Shown: positions 50,577-59,745, numbered from the stretch's first letter. The stretch: DNA of 64,000 nucleotides from Bacillus sp. BGMRC 2118 (GCA_008364785.1 VTTJ01000006.1:248001-312000), one strand, 5' to 3'. Translations and numbers: made by a program. Notes: generated by a model not told the origin, from the sequence alone.

Positions 50577-50830
50577 TGAACATCTTTGACAACATGGTGC
50601 AGAATGACATTCAAATGAACCAGGGGAGAATTTATGATCATTTAAGTGAAACTCCCCTTCTATATCCCTCAGATACTTTATCAGAGCTAACTAAGGCAGC
50701 TATAACTAAATCACAGTACGAAAGTATTCTAGATCACATTTACCGTCACGATACTTTAGGAATTGATTCTTATAATTCAGTTGAAAAGAAAATTATAGAC
50801 CGTTTTTATGAAAGGAGATGGATAAAGTGA
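50576..50830 (+). CDS. Small phage protein, unknown
   Basis: An 84-residue protein (MNIFDNMVQNDIQMNQGRIYDHLSETPLLYPSDTLSEL...) starting in a TAATG overlap and ending in a 4-bp overlap with the next gene. Mostly helical, no recognised motif. Confidence 0.55.
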   Translation: MNIFDNMVQNDIQMNQGRIYDHLSETPLLYPSDTLSELTKAAITKSQYESILDHIYRHDTLGIDSYNSVEKKIIDRFYERRWIK

Positions 50831-50970
50831 AGGAGATCCTTTGTGAAATTGAAATTGTTTTAGCTGATATATTCCATTACACCTACACGGATAAGAATGA
50901 TGAACTACGAAATCCGAGTATTGAATTATTAGCTTCATTGGCTAAGCAACTAAAGGAGGAAATTAAATGA
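50827..50970 (+). CDS. Small acidic phage protein, unknown
   Basis: A 47-residue helical protein from GTG 50827 (AAAGGAGATGG upstream), ending LASLAKQLKEEIK. GTGA and ATGA overlaps join it to both neighbours. Confidence 0.5.
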   Translation: MKEILCEIEIVLADIFHYTYTDKNDELRNPSIELLASLAKQLKEEIK

Positions 50971-51119
50971 TAATGACTCTATGGTATGCAAGTTTCTTAG
51001 GTCTAGCTGCTTTCACAGGGTTTATGGGAGGGTTATTCTATTCAGATATATCTGGTCGTTCTGATGCAAAGGAAGAGGCTGCATTTCACAAATATTTAAA
51101 TGAGGTGTTTGATAAATGA
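50967..51119 (+). CDS. Small single-span membrane protein
   Basis: A 50-residue protein; residues about 3-24 are hydrophobic (TLWYASFLGLAAFTGFMGGLFY), followed by a charged tail. AAGGAGG is 6 nt upstream and ATGA overlaps occur at both ends. Confidence 0.5.
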   Translation: MIMTLWYASFLGLAAFTGFMGGLFYSDISGRSDAKEEAAFHKYLNEVFDK

Positions 51120-51298
51120 TTCCATTAATTGCATTTGGATCATTAGGTGCTACTTTAATCGGTATGACATTTGCGGAAAGGATGGGGTGGATCAGTGTAA
51201 ATGAGGAAGCTGTTAAGTGGTCATTAATCATACTCTTCATCTTGTCTTTTCTTCTATGGTTTGGATTAGAGAATCCTATATGGAATTGGATTTGGTAG
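51116..51298 (+). CDS. Small two-span membrane protein
   Basis: A 60-residue protein with two hydrophobic stretches (PLIAFGSLGATLIGMTFA and WSLIILFILSFLLWFGL) and a Trp-rich end (NPIWNWIW). Coupled by ATGA to the previous gene. Unknown role. Confidence 0.5.
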   Translation: MIPLIAFGSLGATLIGMTFAERMGWISVNEEAVKWSLIILFILSFLLWFGLENPIWNWIW

Positions 51299-51457
51299 GT
51301 ACTAATTAGTCTTTATTCTTTGGTAGATTCCTAATACAGTGGTTTATTGGTTATTTTATATTTTTTTATCTTCTAGTTTTTGGTACCCTTCCTTTGTTTT
51401 TCTGTGCTTTATCTCATTTTTTTCATTCTTTAAAAATTCGATTAGGGGGAATTCGTT

Positions 51458-51682
51458 TTGGCAGACTTTGAAAGTCTAGACGCATTTTTAGGCACAGGAT
51501 TGTTAGGAGATTTACCTTCAGGTACTTTACCTACTGGAACCTTACCAAGTGGTTCAATAAGTGGTGGAGGATTACAGTTTGGCTCAATGTCATCCGGGAC
51601 AATAGTCTTGTCTGCTCCTCAAGATGGAGTAATGTCCTTAGGTTCTATGAATTTAATGAATCCTAGTGAAGGAGGGATATAG
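51458..51682 (+). CDS. Gly/Ser-rich low-complexity protein
   Basis: A 74-residue protein from TTG 51458 after GGGGGAATT. It consists of short repeats of the type LPSGTLPTGTLPSGSISGGG and FGSMSSGT...MSLGSMN, with very few charged residues. It may be a self-assembling or linker-type protein. It sits directly before the FtsK-like gene cluster. No homologue recognised. Confidence 0.5.
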   Translation: MADFESLDAFLGTGLLGDLPSGTLPTGTLPSGSISGGGLQFGSMSSGTIVLSAPQDGVMSLGSMNLMNPSEGGI

Positions 51683-51879
51683 TGTTTAAGTTAACGGAAG
51701 AATTTATTATTCAGAATTGGGAGAAGGATTGGTATCAGGATGCTTATTTTACTCACACGAACGATGGTGATTCTATTGGATATTGTCTACAAAGTGAAAC
51801 ATTTAGTTTGAATAATTATTGGAATCATATTGGCCAAGAGGCTGCAGAAATTATGCTAAATACAAAAGGTGATAGTTAA
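51682..51879 (+). CDS. Small phage protein, unknown
   Basis: A 65-residue acidic, aromatic-rich protein from GTG 51682 (GAAGGAGGG upstream), overlapping the preceding stop by one base and ending directly before the FtsK-like gene. Unknown. Confidence 0.5.
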   Translation: MFKLTEEFIIQNWEKDWYQDAYFTHTNDGDSIGYCLQSETFSLNNYWNHIGQEAAEIMLNTKGDS

Positions 51880-53136
51880 ATGTTTGAGTGGCTTTTATTA
51901 GCGCCTGCTGCCGCATTAGTTGCTGGAGTTGCACCAATTAAAAGGAAAATGAATGATAAGACAAAGATAGATCATATTTTTCGAAATTTAGGTCTTGGTG
52001 TAAATGATTCCTCAAAAGGTGGGAAACCTTCATTTCCTGCCTTTTATAGGAAAGAAGAAATTGGATTTAAAGACAAGAGTAATAACTTTATTAAGACAGG
52101 TATCAAGTATGTATACCGACTGCCATTAGGATTGCCGCCAAAGAAAATTCAACTTCTTCAGGAGGGTGCAAGTGTATTATCGGACGGTATTAATAAACCT
52201 GTAGAACTTGAATTTGATGGAATGCTGCACATCAATGTTTATGATAAAAAGCTTCCAACCTTCGTTCCATTTAAGGAGCTACCACAAACACATAAGTGGA
52301 ATGTGACATTAGGAAAGCATTACAAAGGATGGATTCATCATGATTTCGATAAAATTCCACATATGGTTGTAGGAGGCACGACTAGATTTGGAAAAACAGT
52401 ATTCATGAAAGACATTCTTACACAATTGATTCTAGAAAACCCTAATGATGTAGAGTTTTACATTATTGACCTCAAAGGAGGATTAGAATTTAGTAAGTTT
52501 GAACATCTTCGTCAAGTGATGTGGGTTGCCAAGAACCCAGCAGAAGCATCTTTGTTATTAAAACTAATCCATGATGAAATGTCCGGTAAGTTTAATGAGG
52601 AAGGCGAACTAGTTGAAGAAGGTCTGTATCAAATGTTTCTTAAAAATAATTGGTCCAACATAGTTGATACTCCATTAAAAAAGAGACGATTTGTCATTGT
52701 GGATGAAGGTGCTCAATTAGCAGCTGAGAAGTGGATGAAGAAAGATATGAAGGATCTACTTGGGTATTGCCAGTATACATTAGGTGAAATAGCTCGATTA
52801 GGAGGAGCACTAGGCTACCGGTTGATTTTTGGGACGCAGTATCCTACAGCAGATATTCTTCCAAGACAAATTAAAATGAATTCGGATATTAAGATCTCAT
52901 TTCGACTTGGGACCGGGTATGCTTCAGAAGTCGTCTTAGATGAGCAAGGAGCGGAGAAGCTGCCTACTGATATAAAAGGTCGAGCACTTGTAAAAACGCA
53001 CGAATTAAAAGAAATACAGGTGCCTTATATCGACAATAAGGAGATGTGGGAGTTATTGGAGGTGTATGATGACAGTGGGATTATCGAACACAGAGAAAAA
53101 GAAACAACGCCAGATGAATATCTTATCGACGATTGA
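51880..53136 (+). CDS. FtsK/SpoIIIE-family DNA translocase
   Basis: A 418-residue ATPase with an N-terminal hydrophobic stretch (WLLLAPAAALVAGVA), Walker A GGTTRFGKTVF (about 163-173), the FtsK-typical IIDLKGGLEF and Walker B RRFVIVDEGAQ. It lacks the gamma DNA-reading domain. Such proteins pair with replication-relaxation proteins in Bacillus plasmids, integrative elements and Wbeta-like phages, where they act in DNA mobilisation or replication. Its 3' end overlaps the partner by 71 bp. Confidence 0.87.
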   Translation: MFEWLLLAPAAALVAGVAPIKRKMNDKTKIDHIFRNLGLGVNDSSKGGKPSFPAFYRKEEIGFKDKSNNFIKTGIKYVYRLPLGLPPKKIQLLQEGASVLSDGINKPVELEFDGMLHINVYDKKLPTFVPFKELPQTHKWNVTLGKHYKGWIHHDFDKIPHMVVGGTTRFGKTVFMKDILTQLILENPNDVEFYIIDLKGGLEFSKFEHLRQVMWVAKNPAEASLLLKLIHDEMSGKFNEEGELVEEGLYQMFLKNNWSNIVDTPLKKRRFVIVDEGAQLAAEKWMKKDMKDLLGYCQYTLGEIARLGGALGYRLIFGTQYPTADILPRQIKMNSDIKISFRLGTGYASEVVLDEQGAEKLPTDIKGRALVKTHELKEIQVPYIDNKEMWELLEVYDDSGIIEHREKETTPDEYLIDD

Positions 53137-53701
53137 TTTTCTGGGCTTTGCATCGAGGTCGCATATTCAAGCAATACACAGTTTAGGTGATACCAGGAAT
53201 GCAAATCGTGTACTGAGAGATATGCATGAGTACCTAAACCATTTTCGAGGAGATGAGAACATCTACTATCTTAATCAAAAGGGAAGGGATATGATAGGGT
53301 CCTCAAAAGAAATGAAACGGAATCAACAGACTGAGCATTATCTTATGCATAATGATATTTATATCTATTTAGGTTGTCCCTCTGATTGGAAGGTTGAAAG
53401 TCCAACTAGCTTTAAAGCAAATGTAAATCTTGGAGGGGGTGTTATATCTTCAAAAGAAATCACATTAATTCCAGATGGTAAATGCACGATAACAGGATTA
53501 AGGCATTACATTGAAGTTGATAACGCTAGGGTAATGAAAGAGAATCAAAAGAAGATTGAATCTTATTCATTGTTAAAGCGTGTAAGTGACTTCAAACTAA
53601 TTTTCTATACATCTTCAGATATTAGAAGAAAGAAATTAGTCGAGTGGTGCAACGTGAAGAATATAAACTATGAGGTGCTAACAAAAAGTGACATTGTTTA
53701 A
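53066..53701 (+). CDS. Replication-relaxation family protein
   Basis: A 211-residue protein of the Replic_Relax family. An N-terminal winged helix is visible (RQMNILSTIDFLGFASRSHIQAIHSLGDTRNANRVLRDMHEYL), then a nuclease-like domain with IEVDNARVMKENQKKIESYSLL. The TTGGAGGTGT ribosome site lies within the FtsK-like gene. It ends 8 bp before the attR arm and is the last phage gene. Role by family: plasmid-type DNA relaxation/mobilisation. Confidence 0.82.
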   Translation: MMTVGLSNTEKKKQRQMNILSTIDFLGFASRSHIQAIHSLGDTRNANRVLRDMHEYLNHFRGDENIYYLNQKGRDMIGSSKEMKRNQQTEHYLMHNDIYIYLGCPSDWKVESPTSFKANVNLGGGVISSKEITLIPDGKCTITGLRHYIEVDNARVMKENQKKIESYSLLKRVSDFKLIFYTSSDIRRKKLVEWCNVKNINYEVLTKSDIV

Positions 53702-54178
53702 TTATGCATTAAAGAATCCTTTAGTGCCACTCGGAACTGCTAGTGCTGGTAAACCTACACGAACAGCAACTGGTAATAATACTGCTCCGAGGAGGGCGAC
53801 AGCTGGAGATGGCCAAAAGAAGAAAGAAATCACCATCATGAGTATCCCGATTGTCCAGTAAGCTAATGTAGGATTACGTATCAGTTTTGTAAAGGGAGAA
53901 ATCATAACGTCATTTATACCTGTCTTCGTCAATGCTTTACTCATTGCAACAATGATTGAGATGACCAAAATGGTTGCCAACAACTCTGTTATGGCAAATA
54001 TAAAACTATTAAAAATACCACTAACAGATTCAGTAAGTGATCCTGTTGCAGTAAAGGCTAGAATAAAAATTCCAATGATACAGACCAACGTTGTATCCCT
54101 TCTCATTACCATAAAACCAATAATTAGAGCGATGAACACAACATAGATCCAATGGAGTGCAGTTAATTCTACAATCAT
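53702..54178 (-). pseudogene. yhfA: YhfA-like transporter, N-terminal part, separated by the prophage
   Basis: Native start ATG 54178 with GGAGGG 8 nt upstream, about five hydrophobic helices, and the SKALTKTGINDVMISPF cytoplasmic segment. Host sequence ends within ALAV at the core; the final residues PSGTKGFFNA are read from the phage arm before TAA. It is joined in frame to 10656-11620 if the prophage is removed. The truncated product would lack the C-terminal two thirds of the transporter. Confidence 0.8.
53710..53763. other. attR: attR: right attachment site of the prophage
   Basis: The phage arm (TAAAGAATCCTTT then AGTGCCACTCGGA) is at 53710-53735, the AC core at 53736-53737, and the host half (TGCTAGTGCTGG...) follows. 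The arm is the inverted partner of the attL arm, sharing TAAAGAATCCTTT and CTCGGA at equal distance from the core. Confidence 0.85.
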
Positions 54179-54448
54179 AGTTATTTCCCTCCATCGATAT
54201 ATTCATCTGCTTCATAGGTAAAACGTCTATAAGAGATGTAATACAGAATATGATGAAGTTGGAATCGTGTGAAAAAAAATGAAAGTATAATATGCTAATA
54301 AATGTGTAGATTTGACAAAATGAATGTTAATAAGCGGATTTTTTGAAGGTATATAGTGGGTATTGTAAAGAAATACATAACCTTACATATTTCCTCGGAA
54401 ATTTTCGAGTGGTTTTTGCAGCATTCGAGAGGATTTTGAATCAATAAA
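54179..54448. other. Intergenic region upstream of the transporter gene
   Basis: AT-rich with no convincing gene on either strand. It should hold the transporter promoter on the minus strand. A perfect pair CGAAAATTTTCG-like segment near 54398-54410 (CGGAAATTTTCGAG) is the only palindrome noticed. Confidence 0.5.
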
Positions 54449-54490
54449 TCAAGACATGCAATTTGTTTGCATGTCTTGACAATATTTTTA
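54449..54490 (-). terminator. Terminator after hmoB
   Basis: A 12-bp perfect stem (TCAAGACATGCA / TGCATGTCTTGA) with a 7-nt loop, just 3' of the minus-strand hmoB stop codon. Confidence 0.65.
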
Positions 54491-55000
54491 TGCATTTTCA
54501 TCAATGACTTGAAATTTAGTAACATAAGAAGGTCGTAAGAAGATAGACTGTTTGTCAATTCCTTCCGATGTCCCCCGTTTTTTATGTGCTTCGTTATAGG
54601 CATTAGAACTTTGCCAGTTTATAAAGTCACTTTCTTTCTCCCATATTGTTAAAATAACATACGTATCATGATTAATCGGTCGGAGGACGCGGATTGAACA
54701 AAATCCTGGCTCTGTTTCAATGAGTCTCGCACGGTTTTTGAATCGGTATTCGAAGGTAGTTCTTCCTTCTTCTCTAACAGGTATGTTGTTGAAAATTGCA
54801 AAGCCAGAACCATTCAATTGACCACTGCCATCAATAACTTCAAATGCAGTTCCCTCATTAAATAAACTCGTTGACTCTGTTTCATGAAGTAACAGTGCTT
54901 GATCATCGTCTCCTGACATTAGTAACATCGTCTCGTTTTTGTGTTTTGTTTTTAGATTGGATAAATAATCAATCGTTCCGAATGTTCTATAAATATTCAT
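54488..55000 (-). CDS. hmoB: Heme-degrading monooxygenase HmoB-like
   Basis: A 170-residue protein of the antibiotic-biosynthesis-monooxygenase fold family. The C-terminal ABM domain (AIFNNIPVREEGRTTFEYRFKNRARLIETEPGFCSIRVLRP...YVILTIWEKESDFINWQSSNAYNEAHKK) is typical of IsdG-like enzymes that open heme and release iron. ATG 55000 has GGAGGTG 5 nt upstream; an earlier in-frame ATG lacks one. Divergent from pbpF and next to hem genes, as in B. subtilis (yhgC). Length agrees with B. subtilis HmoB. Confidence 0.88.
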   Translation of the reverse strand: MNIYRTFGTIDYLSNLKTKHKNETMLLMSGDDDQALLLHETESTSLFNEGTAFEVIDGSGQLNGSGFAIFNNIPVREEGRTTFEYRFKNRARLIETEPGFCSIRVLRPINHDTYVILTIWEKESDFINWQSSNAYNEAHKKRGTSEGIDKQSIFLRPSYVTKFQVIDENA

Positions 55001-55163
55001 GTTACACCTCCATTTTTTAGTATAACCAAGCAATATATGAAAAGAAAATTTAAACTGTATTGGAAAAACATACATAACATGAGCAAATATTTACAATACT
55101 ATTAGGAAAGTGATGATAGATGATAGGATGATTCTAGTATGAAAGTAGAATGAGGTGGCAGCT

Positions 55164-57296
55164 ATGAAGAGAAAGCTACTGATAGGTACTGCTGCAGTAG
55201 TCGCAACAATCATCTTAGGAATTACAGGGTATATCCTAATATTACTAGCCGGAAATTATGTCGTGGATGAACAGAAGCTAGTGATGGATTCTACTACAAC
55301 AATGGTAGATGAAAAAGGACATTTAATTTCAAAACTATATATTGAAGATCGTGTGTTAACGGATATTGAACAAATTCCCTTGCATGTTCAGAATGCATTT
55401 GTTGCAATAGAAGATGCCAGATTCTACGAACATCATGGAATTGATATGAAGGCCATATTTAGAGCTTTATATAAAGATATACTGGCAGGTGGAAAGGTAG
55501 AAGGCGGTAGTACAATTACGCAGCAATTAGCAAAGAATGTGTTCTTGTCAAATGAGAAAACACTGCTCCGAAAAACTAAGGAAGCAATCATATCAATTAA
55601 TCTTGAAAGGAAATATAGCAAGAAGAAGCTACTAGAGCTATATGTAAACCAAATTTATTTTGGACATGGAGCGTATGGGATAGAGACTGCATCACAGCTT
55701 TATTTTAATAAAAGTGTATCTGAATTAACATTAGAAGAAGGGGCATTGTTGGCCGGTATTCCTAAAAGCCCAACGTATTACTCTCCGATAACAAATAATA
55801 AGAATAGTATGGATAGAAGGAACTTAGTCCTTGATGTTATGCAGAGAAGAGGATTTATATCTGCAGAAGATGCTGTAAGAGCAAAAGGGAAAGTAGTATC
55901 CCTAAATATTAGTGAGGATAAACGCAATCCTGCTTACGCAACGTATATCGATATGGTAATGGAAGAGGCAAAACAACTATTTAACTTAACAAACGAGGAG
56001 TTAATGACTGGTGGTTATACCATAACGGTTCCTATTAACGCTGAAGTACAGCAAATGGCATATGAGCTCTTTAAAAAGGAAGAATATTTTCCAGGAACTA
56101 ATGAATCTGCCGAAGGTGCTTTTGTGCTATTGGATGCGAATAACGGTGGAGTTTTATCCGTTATAGGTGGACGGAATTATGTGAGTAAAGGAATTAATCG
56201 TGTCGTTGTAAAGAGGCAGCCCGGATCTACACTAAAGCCTCTTGCCGTCTATGGTCCTGCATTGGAAGAAAAAGAATATCATCCGTATTCAATGCTTGTT
56301 GATAAACCCATTTCATATGGCGATTATACACCAAAAAATCATACCGGAATGTACCAAGGTAAGATGACAATGTATGAAGCATTGATTCAATCAGCGAATG
56401 CACCTGCAGTATGGCTTCTAGATAAAATAGGAATAGACGTTGGTAAAAAATATATTGATAAAGCAGGCTTGTCAATTCCAGATCAAGGCCTAGCTATTGC
56501 ACTAGGTGGACTTAAAGAGGGGATTTCACCTATTGACTTGGCTAAAGCCTATCGAGCATTTGCAAAGGATGGGAAAATTGTCGATCCATATTTTATTAAG
56601 AAGATGGTAAATCGTGATGGGGAAGTCATCGCTTCCGTTCAAGTAGAAGAACGAGAAGTTTTCTCCCCACAAACTGCCTGGTATGTTACACGTATGCTAG
56701 AAGGAGTTGTAGATGAAGGAACTGCTCGCTCAGGAGTATATCATGGAGTATTAGCCGGTAAAACTGGAACAACCTCTTATACAGGTGTGAAGGGTGCAAC
56801 CCGTGATGCATGGTTCGTCGGCTATACGCCAAATGTCGTTGGGGCTTTATGGATGGGATATGATACGACAAACAACGAACAATATTTAAAACATGGCAGT
56901 GCATATCCAACAAGATTATTCAAAAAAATATTATCTTCTTCTCCAGTTGACCAACAAGCACGATTTATCACACCAAAAGGGGTAGAGGAATTAGAAGAGC
57001 CAATTGTAATGGAAGGGAAACCAGACATAAAGTCACATATTACGTTCAAACCACTTAGCTTATTTACGATTCAGTTAACATGGGAAATCCAAAATGAGCG
57101 TATTGAGTATAAAGTGTATGAAAAGAAAGATGAATCGTGGGAGTATATAGGAAAGGTAAAGAGCGGTGAAGGTTCCTTTGAGATTGAAAATGTAAATATA
57201 TTCAATATACCAAGTTACTATATTATTCCATACAATCCACAAACAGAAGAAGACGGAGAAAAATCTAATGTGGTCACTCCTTCTTTTCGAAAGTAA
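55164..57296 (+). CDS. pbpF: Class A penicillin-binding protein PbpF
   Basis: A 710-residue bifunctional peptidoglycan synthase. One N-terminal membrane helix (about 6-28). A GT51 glycosyltransferase domain with EDARFYEHHGID and GGSTITQQLAKN (about 85-120). A transpeptidase domain with active-site Ser in RQPGSTLKP (about 354), SAN (about 410) and KTGTTSY (about 533). A small C-terminal beta domain follows. ATG 55164 has GAGGTGG upstream. Gene order hmoB-pbpF-hemE is that of B. subtilis, where PbpF is used in sporulating cells. Confidence 0.93.
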   Translation: MKRKLLIGTAAVVATIILGITGYILILLAGNYVVDEQKLVMDSTTTMVDEKGHLISKLYIEDRVLTDIEQIPLHVQNAFVAIEDARFYEHHGIDMKAIFRALYKDILAGGKVEGGSTITQQLAKNVFLSNEKTLLRKTKEAIISINLERKYSKKKLLELYVNQIYFGHGAYGIETASQLYFNKSVSELTLEEGALLAGIPKSPTYYSPITNNKNSMDRRNLVLDVMQRRGFISAEDAVRAKGKVVSLNISEDKRNPAYATYIDMVMEEAKQLFNLTNEELMTGGYTITVPINAEVQQMAYELFKKEEYFPGTNESAEGAFVLLDANNGGVLSVIGGRNYVSKGINRVVVKRQPGSTLKPLAVYGPALEEKEYHPYSMLVDKPISYGDYTPKNHTGMYQGKMTMYEALIQSANAPAVWLLDKIGIDVGKKYIDKAGLSIPDQGLAIALGGLKEGISPIDLAKAYRAFAKDGKIVDPYFIKKMVNRDGEVIASVQVEEREVFSPQTAWYVTRMLEGVVDEGTARSGVYHGVLAGKTGTTSYTGVKGATRDAWFVGYTPNVVGALWMGYDTTNNEQYLKHGSAYPTRLFKKILSSSPVDQQARFITPKGVEELEEPIVMEGKPDIKSHITFKPLSLFTIQLTWEIQNERIEYKVYEKKDESWEYIGKVKSGEGSFEIENVNIFNIPSYYIIPYNPQTEEDGEKSNVVTPSFRK

Positions 57297-57330
57297 CCTC
57301 TTGCTTTTATACAAGAGGTTTTCTTTTTTG
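57295..57330 (+). terminator. Intrinsic terminator of pbpF
   Basis: AACCTCTTG / CAAGAGGTT stem beginning in the stop codon, followed by TTCTTTTTT. Confidence 0.75.
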
Positions 57331-57537
57331 TTAGTAATCATACAAATTGCCTTAGACCATTGTGATTGAATATTATAAGTTGATAAGAAAATTGTAGTTT
57401 GGTATGGTAACGACAGGATTTCTGACTTTTTTATGAACTGTGATTTTAAAATACGACATTAAGGTTTGAAATATTGTATAGTTAGTATGGATATTAGAAA
57501 ACTAATGGATATGAATGGACTTGGAAGGTGTGGAATA

Positions 57538-58578
57538 ATGGAAAGAATGTTTAATGATACATATTTGAAAGCTGCTAGAGGAGAAAAGACAGATCATGTT
57601 CCTGTATGGTATATGAGGCAAGCAGGCCGATCCCAGCCAGAATATAGAAAGATTAAAGAGAAATATTCGCTTTTTGAAATTACACATCAACCAGAATTAT
57701 GTGCTTATGTAACGAAGCTGCCTGTAGATCAATATAATGTCGATGCTGCTATTCTGTACAAAGATATTATGTCTCCACTTCCTTCAATTGGGGTAGACGT
57801 TGATATTAAAGCAGGAATTGGCCCGGTAATCTCAAATCGTATTAGTTCTTATGCTGATGTAGAAAAGCTTGGAGAAATTAATCCAGAAGAAGATGTGCCA
57901 TACGTTCTAGAAACAATTAAATTGTTAACAACTGAGCAGTTAAGTGTACCTTTAATTGGGTTTGCAGGTGCTCCGTTTACACTTGCGAGCTATATGATTG
58001 AAGGCGGACCTTCAAAAGGTTATCATCGAACAAAAGCTTTTATGCATGCAGAACCGAAAGCATGGTTTTTACTAATGGACAAGTTAGCAGAGATGACAAT
58101 CAGATATGCGAAAGCTCAAATTAAAGCTGGAGCAAAGGCCTTTCAAATTTTCGATTCTTGGGTTGGTCAATTAAATGTTGCTGATTATCGTACGTTTATT
58201 AAGCCGACAATGGAAAAAATCTTCAACAGTCTGCGTGAAGAAAATGTTCCTTTAATTATGTTTGGTGTAGGAGCAAGTCACCTAGTGAATGACTGGCATG
58301 ACCTTCCGTTAGATGTTGTCGGATTAGACTGGAGAATTCAAATTCAAGAAGCAAGAGATAAAGGGATTACAAAGCCGGTGATGGGGAATTTAGATCCTTC
58401 TGTATTACTAGCTCCGTGGGATGTAATTGAGAAAAAGACAATTGAAATACTAGATCAAGGAATGAAGGATCCTGGTTATATTTTTAACCTTGGACATGGC
58501 GTATTCCCTGAAGTTAATCCCGAAACATTAACACGTTTAACTGCATTTGTTCATGAATATTCATCAATGAAAAAGTAA
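57538..58578 (+). CDS. hemE: Uroporphyrinogen decarboxylase
   Basis: A 346-residue cytoplasmic enzyme that decarboxylates the four acetate arms of uroporphyrinogen III to give coproporphyrinogen III. The hallmark [16 protein letters not shown] (about 22-37), [16 protein letters not shown] and FDSWVGQL are present. ATG 57538 follows GGAAGGTGTGG; an upstream in-frame ATG at 57466 lies in the promoter region. First gene of hemE-hemH-hemY. Confidence 0.96.
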   Translation: MERMFNDTYLKAARGEKTDHVPVWYMRQAGRSQPEYRKIKEKYSLFEITHQPELCAYVTKLPVDQYNVDAAILYKDIMSPLPSIGVDVDIKAGIGPVISNRISSYADVEKLGEINPEEDVPYVLETIKLLTTEQLSVPLIGFAGAPFTLASYMIEGGPSKGYHRTKAFMHAEPKAWFLLMDKLAEMTIRYAKAQIKAGAKAFQIFDSWVGQLNVADYRTFIKPTMEKIFNSLREENVPLIMFGVGASHLVNDWHDLPLDVVGLDWRIQIQEARDKGITKPVMGNLDPSVLLAPWDVIEKKTIEILDQGMKDPGYIFNLGHGVFPEVNPETLTRLTAFVHEYSSMKK

Positions 58579-58598
58579 GCAAGGAGTGGGATTGAAAA

Positions 58599-59537
58599 AT
58601 GAAAAGGAAAATGGGATTACTTGTAATGGCATATGGTACGCCTTACAAAGAAGAAGATATTGAACGATATTACACTCATATTAGACACGGCAGAAAGCCT
58701 TCACCTGAAGCGCTTGAGGATTTAAGGAACCGTTATGAGGCAATTGGTGGTATATCGCCACTGGCTAAAATTACAATTGAACAAGCTGAGAGTTTGAAAA
58801 ACCATTTAAATACAATTCAAGATGAAATTGAATTTAGTATGTATCTAGGATTAAAGCATATAGAGCCGTTTGTTGAAGACGCAGTTCAACAGATGAAAGA
58901 TGATGGAATTGAAGAGGCGGTTAGTATCGTACTAGCACCTCATTTCTCTACCTTCAGTGTGAAATCATACAATGGCCGAGCGAAGGAAGAATCAGAACGC
59001 ATTAACGGTCCTGTTATTTACAGTGTAGATAGCTGGTATGATGAACCGAAGTTTATTCAATATTGGGCAGAGGAATTAAAAAAGACATATGCAACAATGA
59101 CAGAAGAAGAGCGTAACAGTTCTGTAGTTATTGCATCCGCACATAGCTTACCTGAAAAGATTATTGCGGCAGGTGATCCGTATCCAGAGCAATTAAAGGA
59201 AACAGCAAAATTAATTGCAGACGCTTCAGGAATTCATAACTATGTCATCGGCTGGCAAAGTGCTGGAAATACACCTGAGCCATGGATTGGACCGGATGTC
59301 CAGGACTTAACAAGAGACTTATTTAAGGAACATGGATATAAGGCTTTTGTTTATATCCCAGTTGGCTTTGTAGCAGATCACCTTGAGGTCCTGTATGACA
59401 ATGATACAGAATGTAAAGTCGTAACAGATGAAGTGGGCGCAAGCTATTACCGCCCTGAAATGCCAAATGCAAAACCGGCGTTCATTGATGCGTTAGCAAC
59501 TGTTGTGATGAAAAAACTTTCAACCGTAAAAAACTAA
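58599..59537 (+). CDS. hemH: Coproporphyrin III ferrochelatase
   Basis: A 312-residue enzyme that inserts iron into coproporphyrin III in the Firmicutes heme pathway (CpfC). The metal-site His in [11 protein letters not shown] (about 186), the [17 protein letters not shown] loop and [13 protein letters not shown] (metal-side Glu) are visible. GGAGTGG precedes ATG 58599, 20 bp after hemE. Length equals B. subtilis HemH. Confidence 0.95.
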   Translation: MKRKMGLLVMAYGTPYKEEDIERYYTHIRHGRKPSPEALEDLRNRYEAIGGISPLAKITIEQAESLKNHLNTIQDEIEFSMYLGLKHIEPFVEDAVQQMKDDGIEEAVSIVLAPHFSTFSVKSYNGRAKEESERINGPVIYSVDSWYDEPKFIQYWAEELKKTYATMTEEERNSSVVIASAHSLPEKIIAAGDPYPEQLKETAKLIADASGIHNYVIGWQSAGNTPEPWIGPDVQDLTRDLFKEHGYKAFVYIPVGFVADHLEVLYDNDTECKVVTDEVGASYYRPEMPNAKPAFIDALATVVMKKLSTVKN

Positions 59538-59722
59538 GGCTCATTTCTAAGAATTTGTTGCTATTAGTACAATTATTCTGAGTGTATAACCAGTTTTAGA
59601 AGCATATATGAGGTTTGATTAGAAAAGAGCAACTTTCTTTATATAATAAAGCATCTAGATACTAAGGTAAAAATCGGGATTTTGGAATCTTTACGAGAAA
59701 GCAACAATCATACCAAAACAGC
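59538..59722 (-). repeat. 185-bp MITE-like repeat, copy F, between hemH and hemY
   Basis: Begins GGCTCATTTCT immediately after the hemH stop codon and ends ACCAAAACAGC, 185 bp in the same orientation as copy C. The most diverged full-length copy. It separates hemH from hemY, which are close neighbours in B. subtilis. Confidence 0.7.
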
Positions 59723-59745
59723 AAAAAATAAAGAAGGCGATAAAC

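Larger units (their letters stand above)
11621..53736. mobile_element. Complete siphovirus-type prophage, about 42.1 kb, serine integrase
   Basis: Bounded by attL and attR inside the transporter gene. It contains recognisable modules in phage order: integrase and repressor, early regulation, recombination, replication, ArpU late activator, packaging, HK97-type head, long non-contractile tail (tape measure, Dit, Tal, no sheath gene), holin and amidase, then an accessory right end. All structural modules needed for a siphovirion look intact, apart from one probable frameshift in a small early gene. No recombination directionality factor was recognised. The accessory right end with FtsK and replication-relaxation proteins recalls Wbeta/Gamma-like Bacillus phages. 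Confidence 0.95.

Noticed and set aside
11622..53735. Inverted repeats at both prophage ends (AAAGGATTCTTTA type) suggesting a transposon
   Set aside because: There is no flanking target duplication and no transposase. The repeats are the two half-sites of a quasi-palindromic serine integrase attP, with a shared AC core and in-frame host gene restoration.
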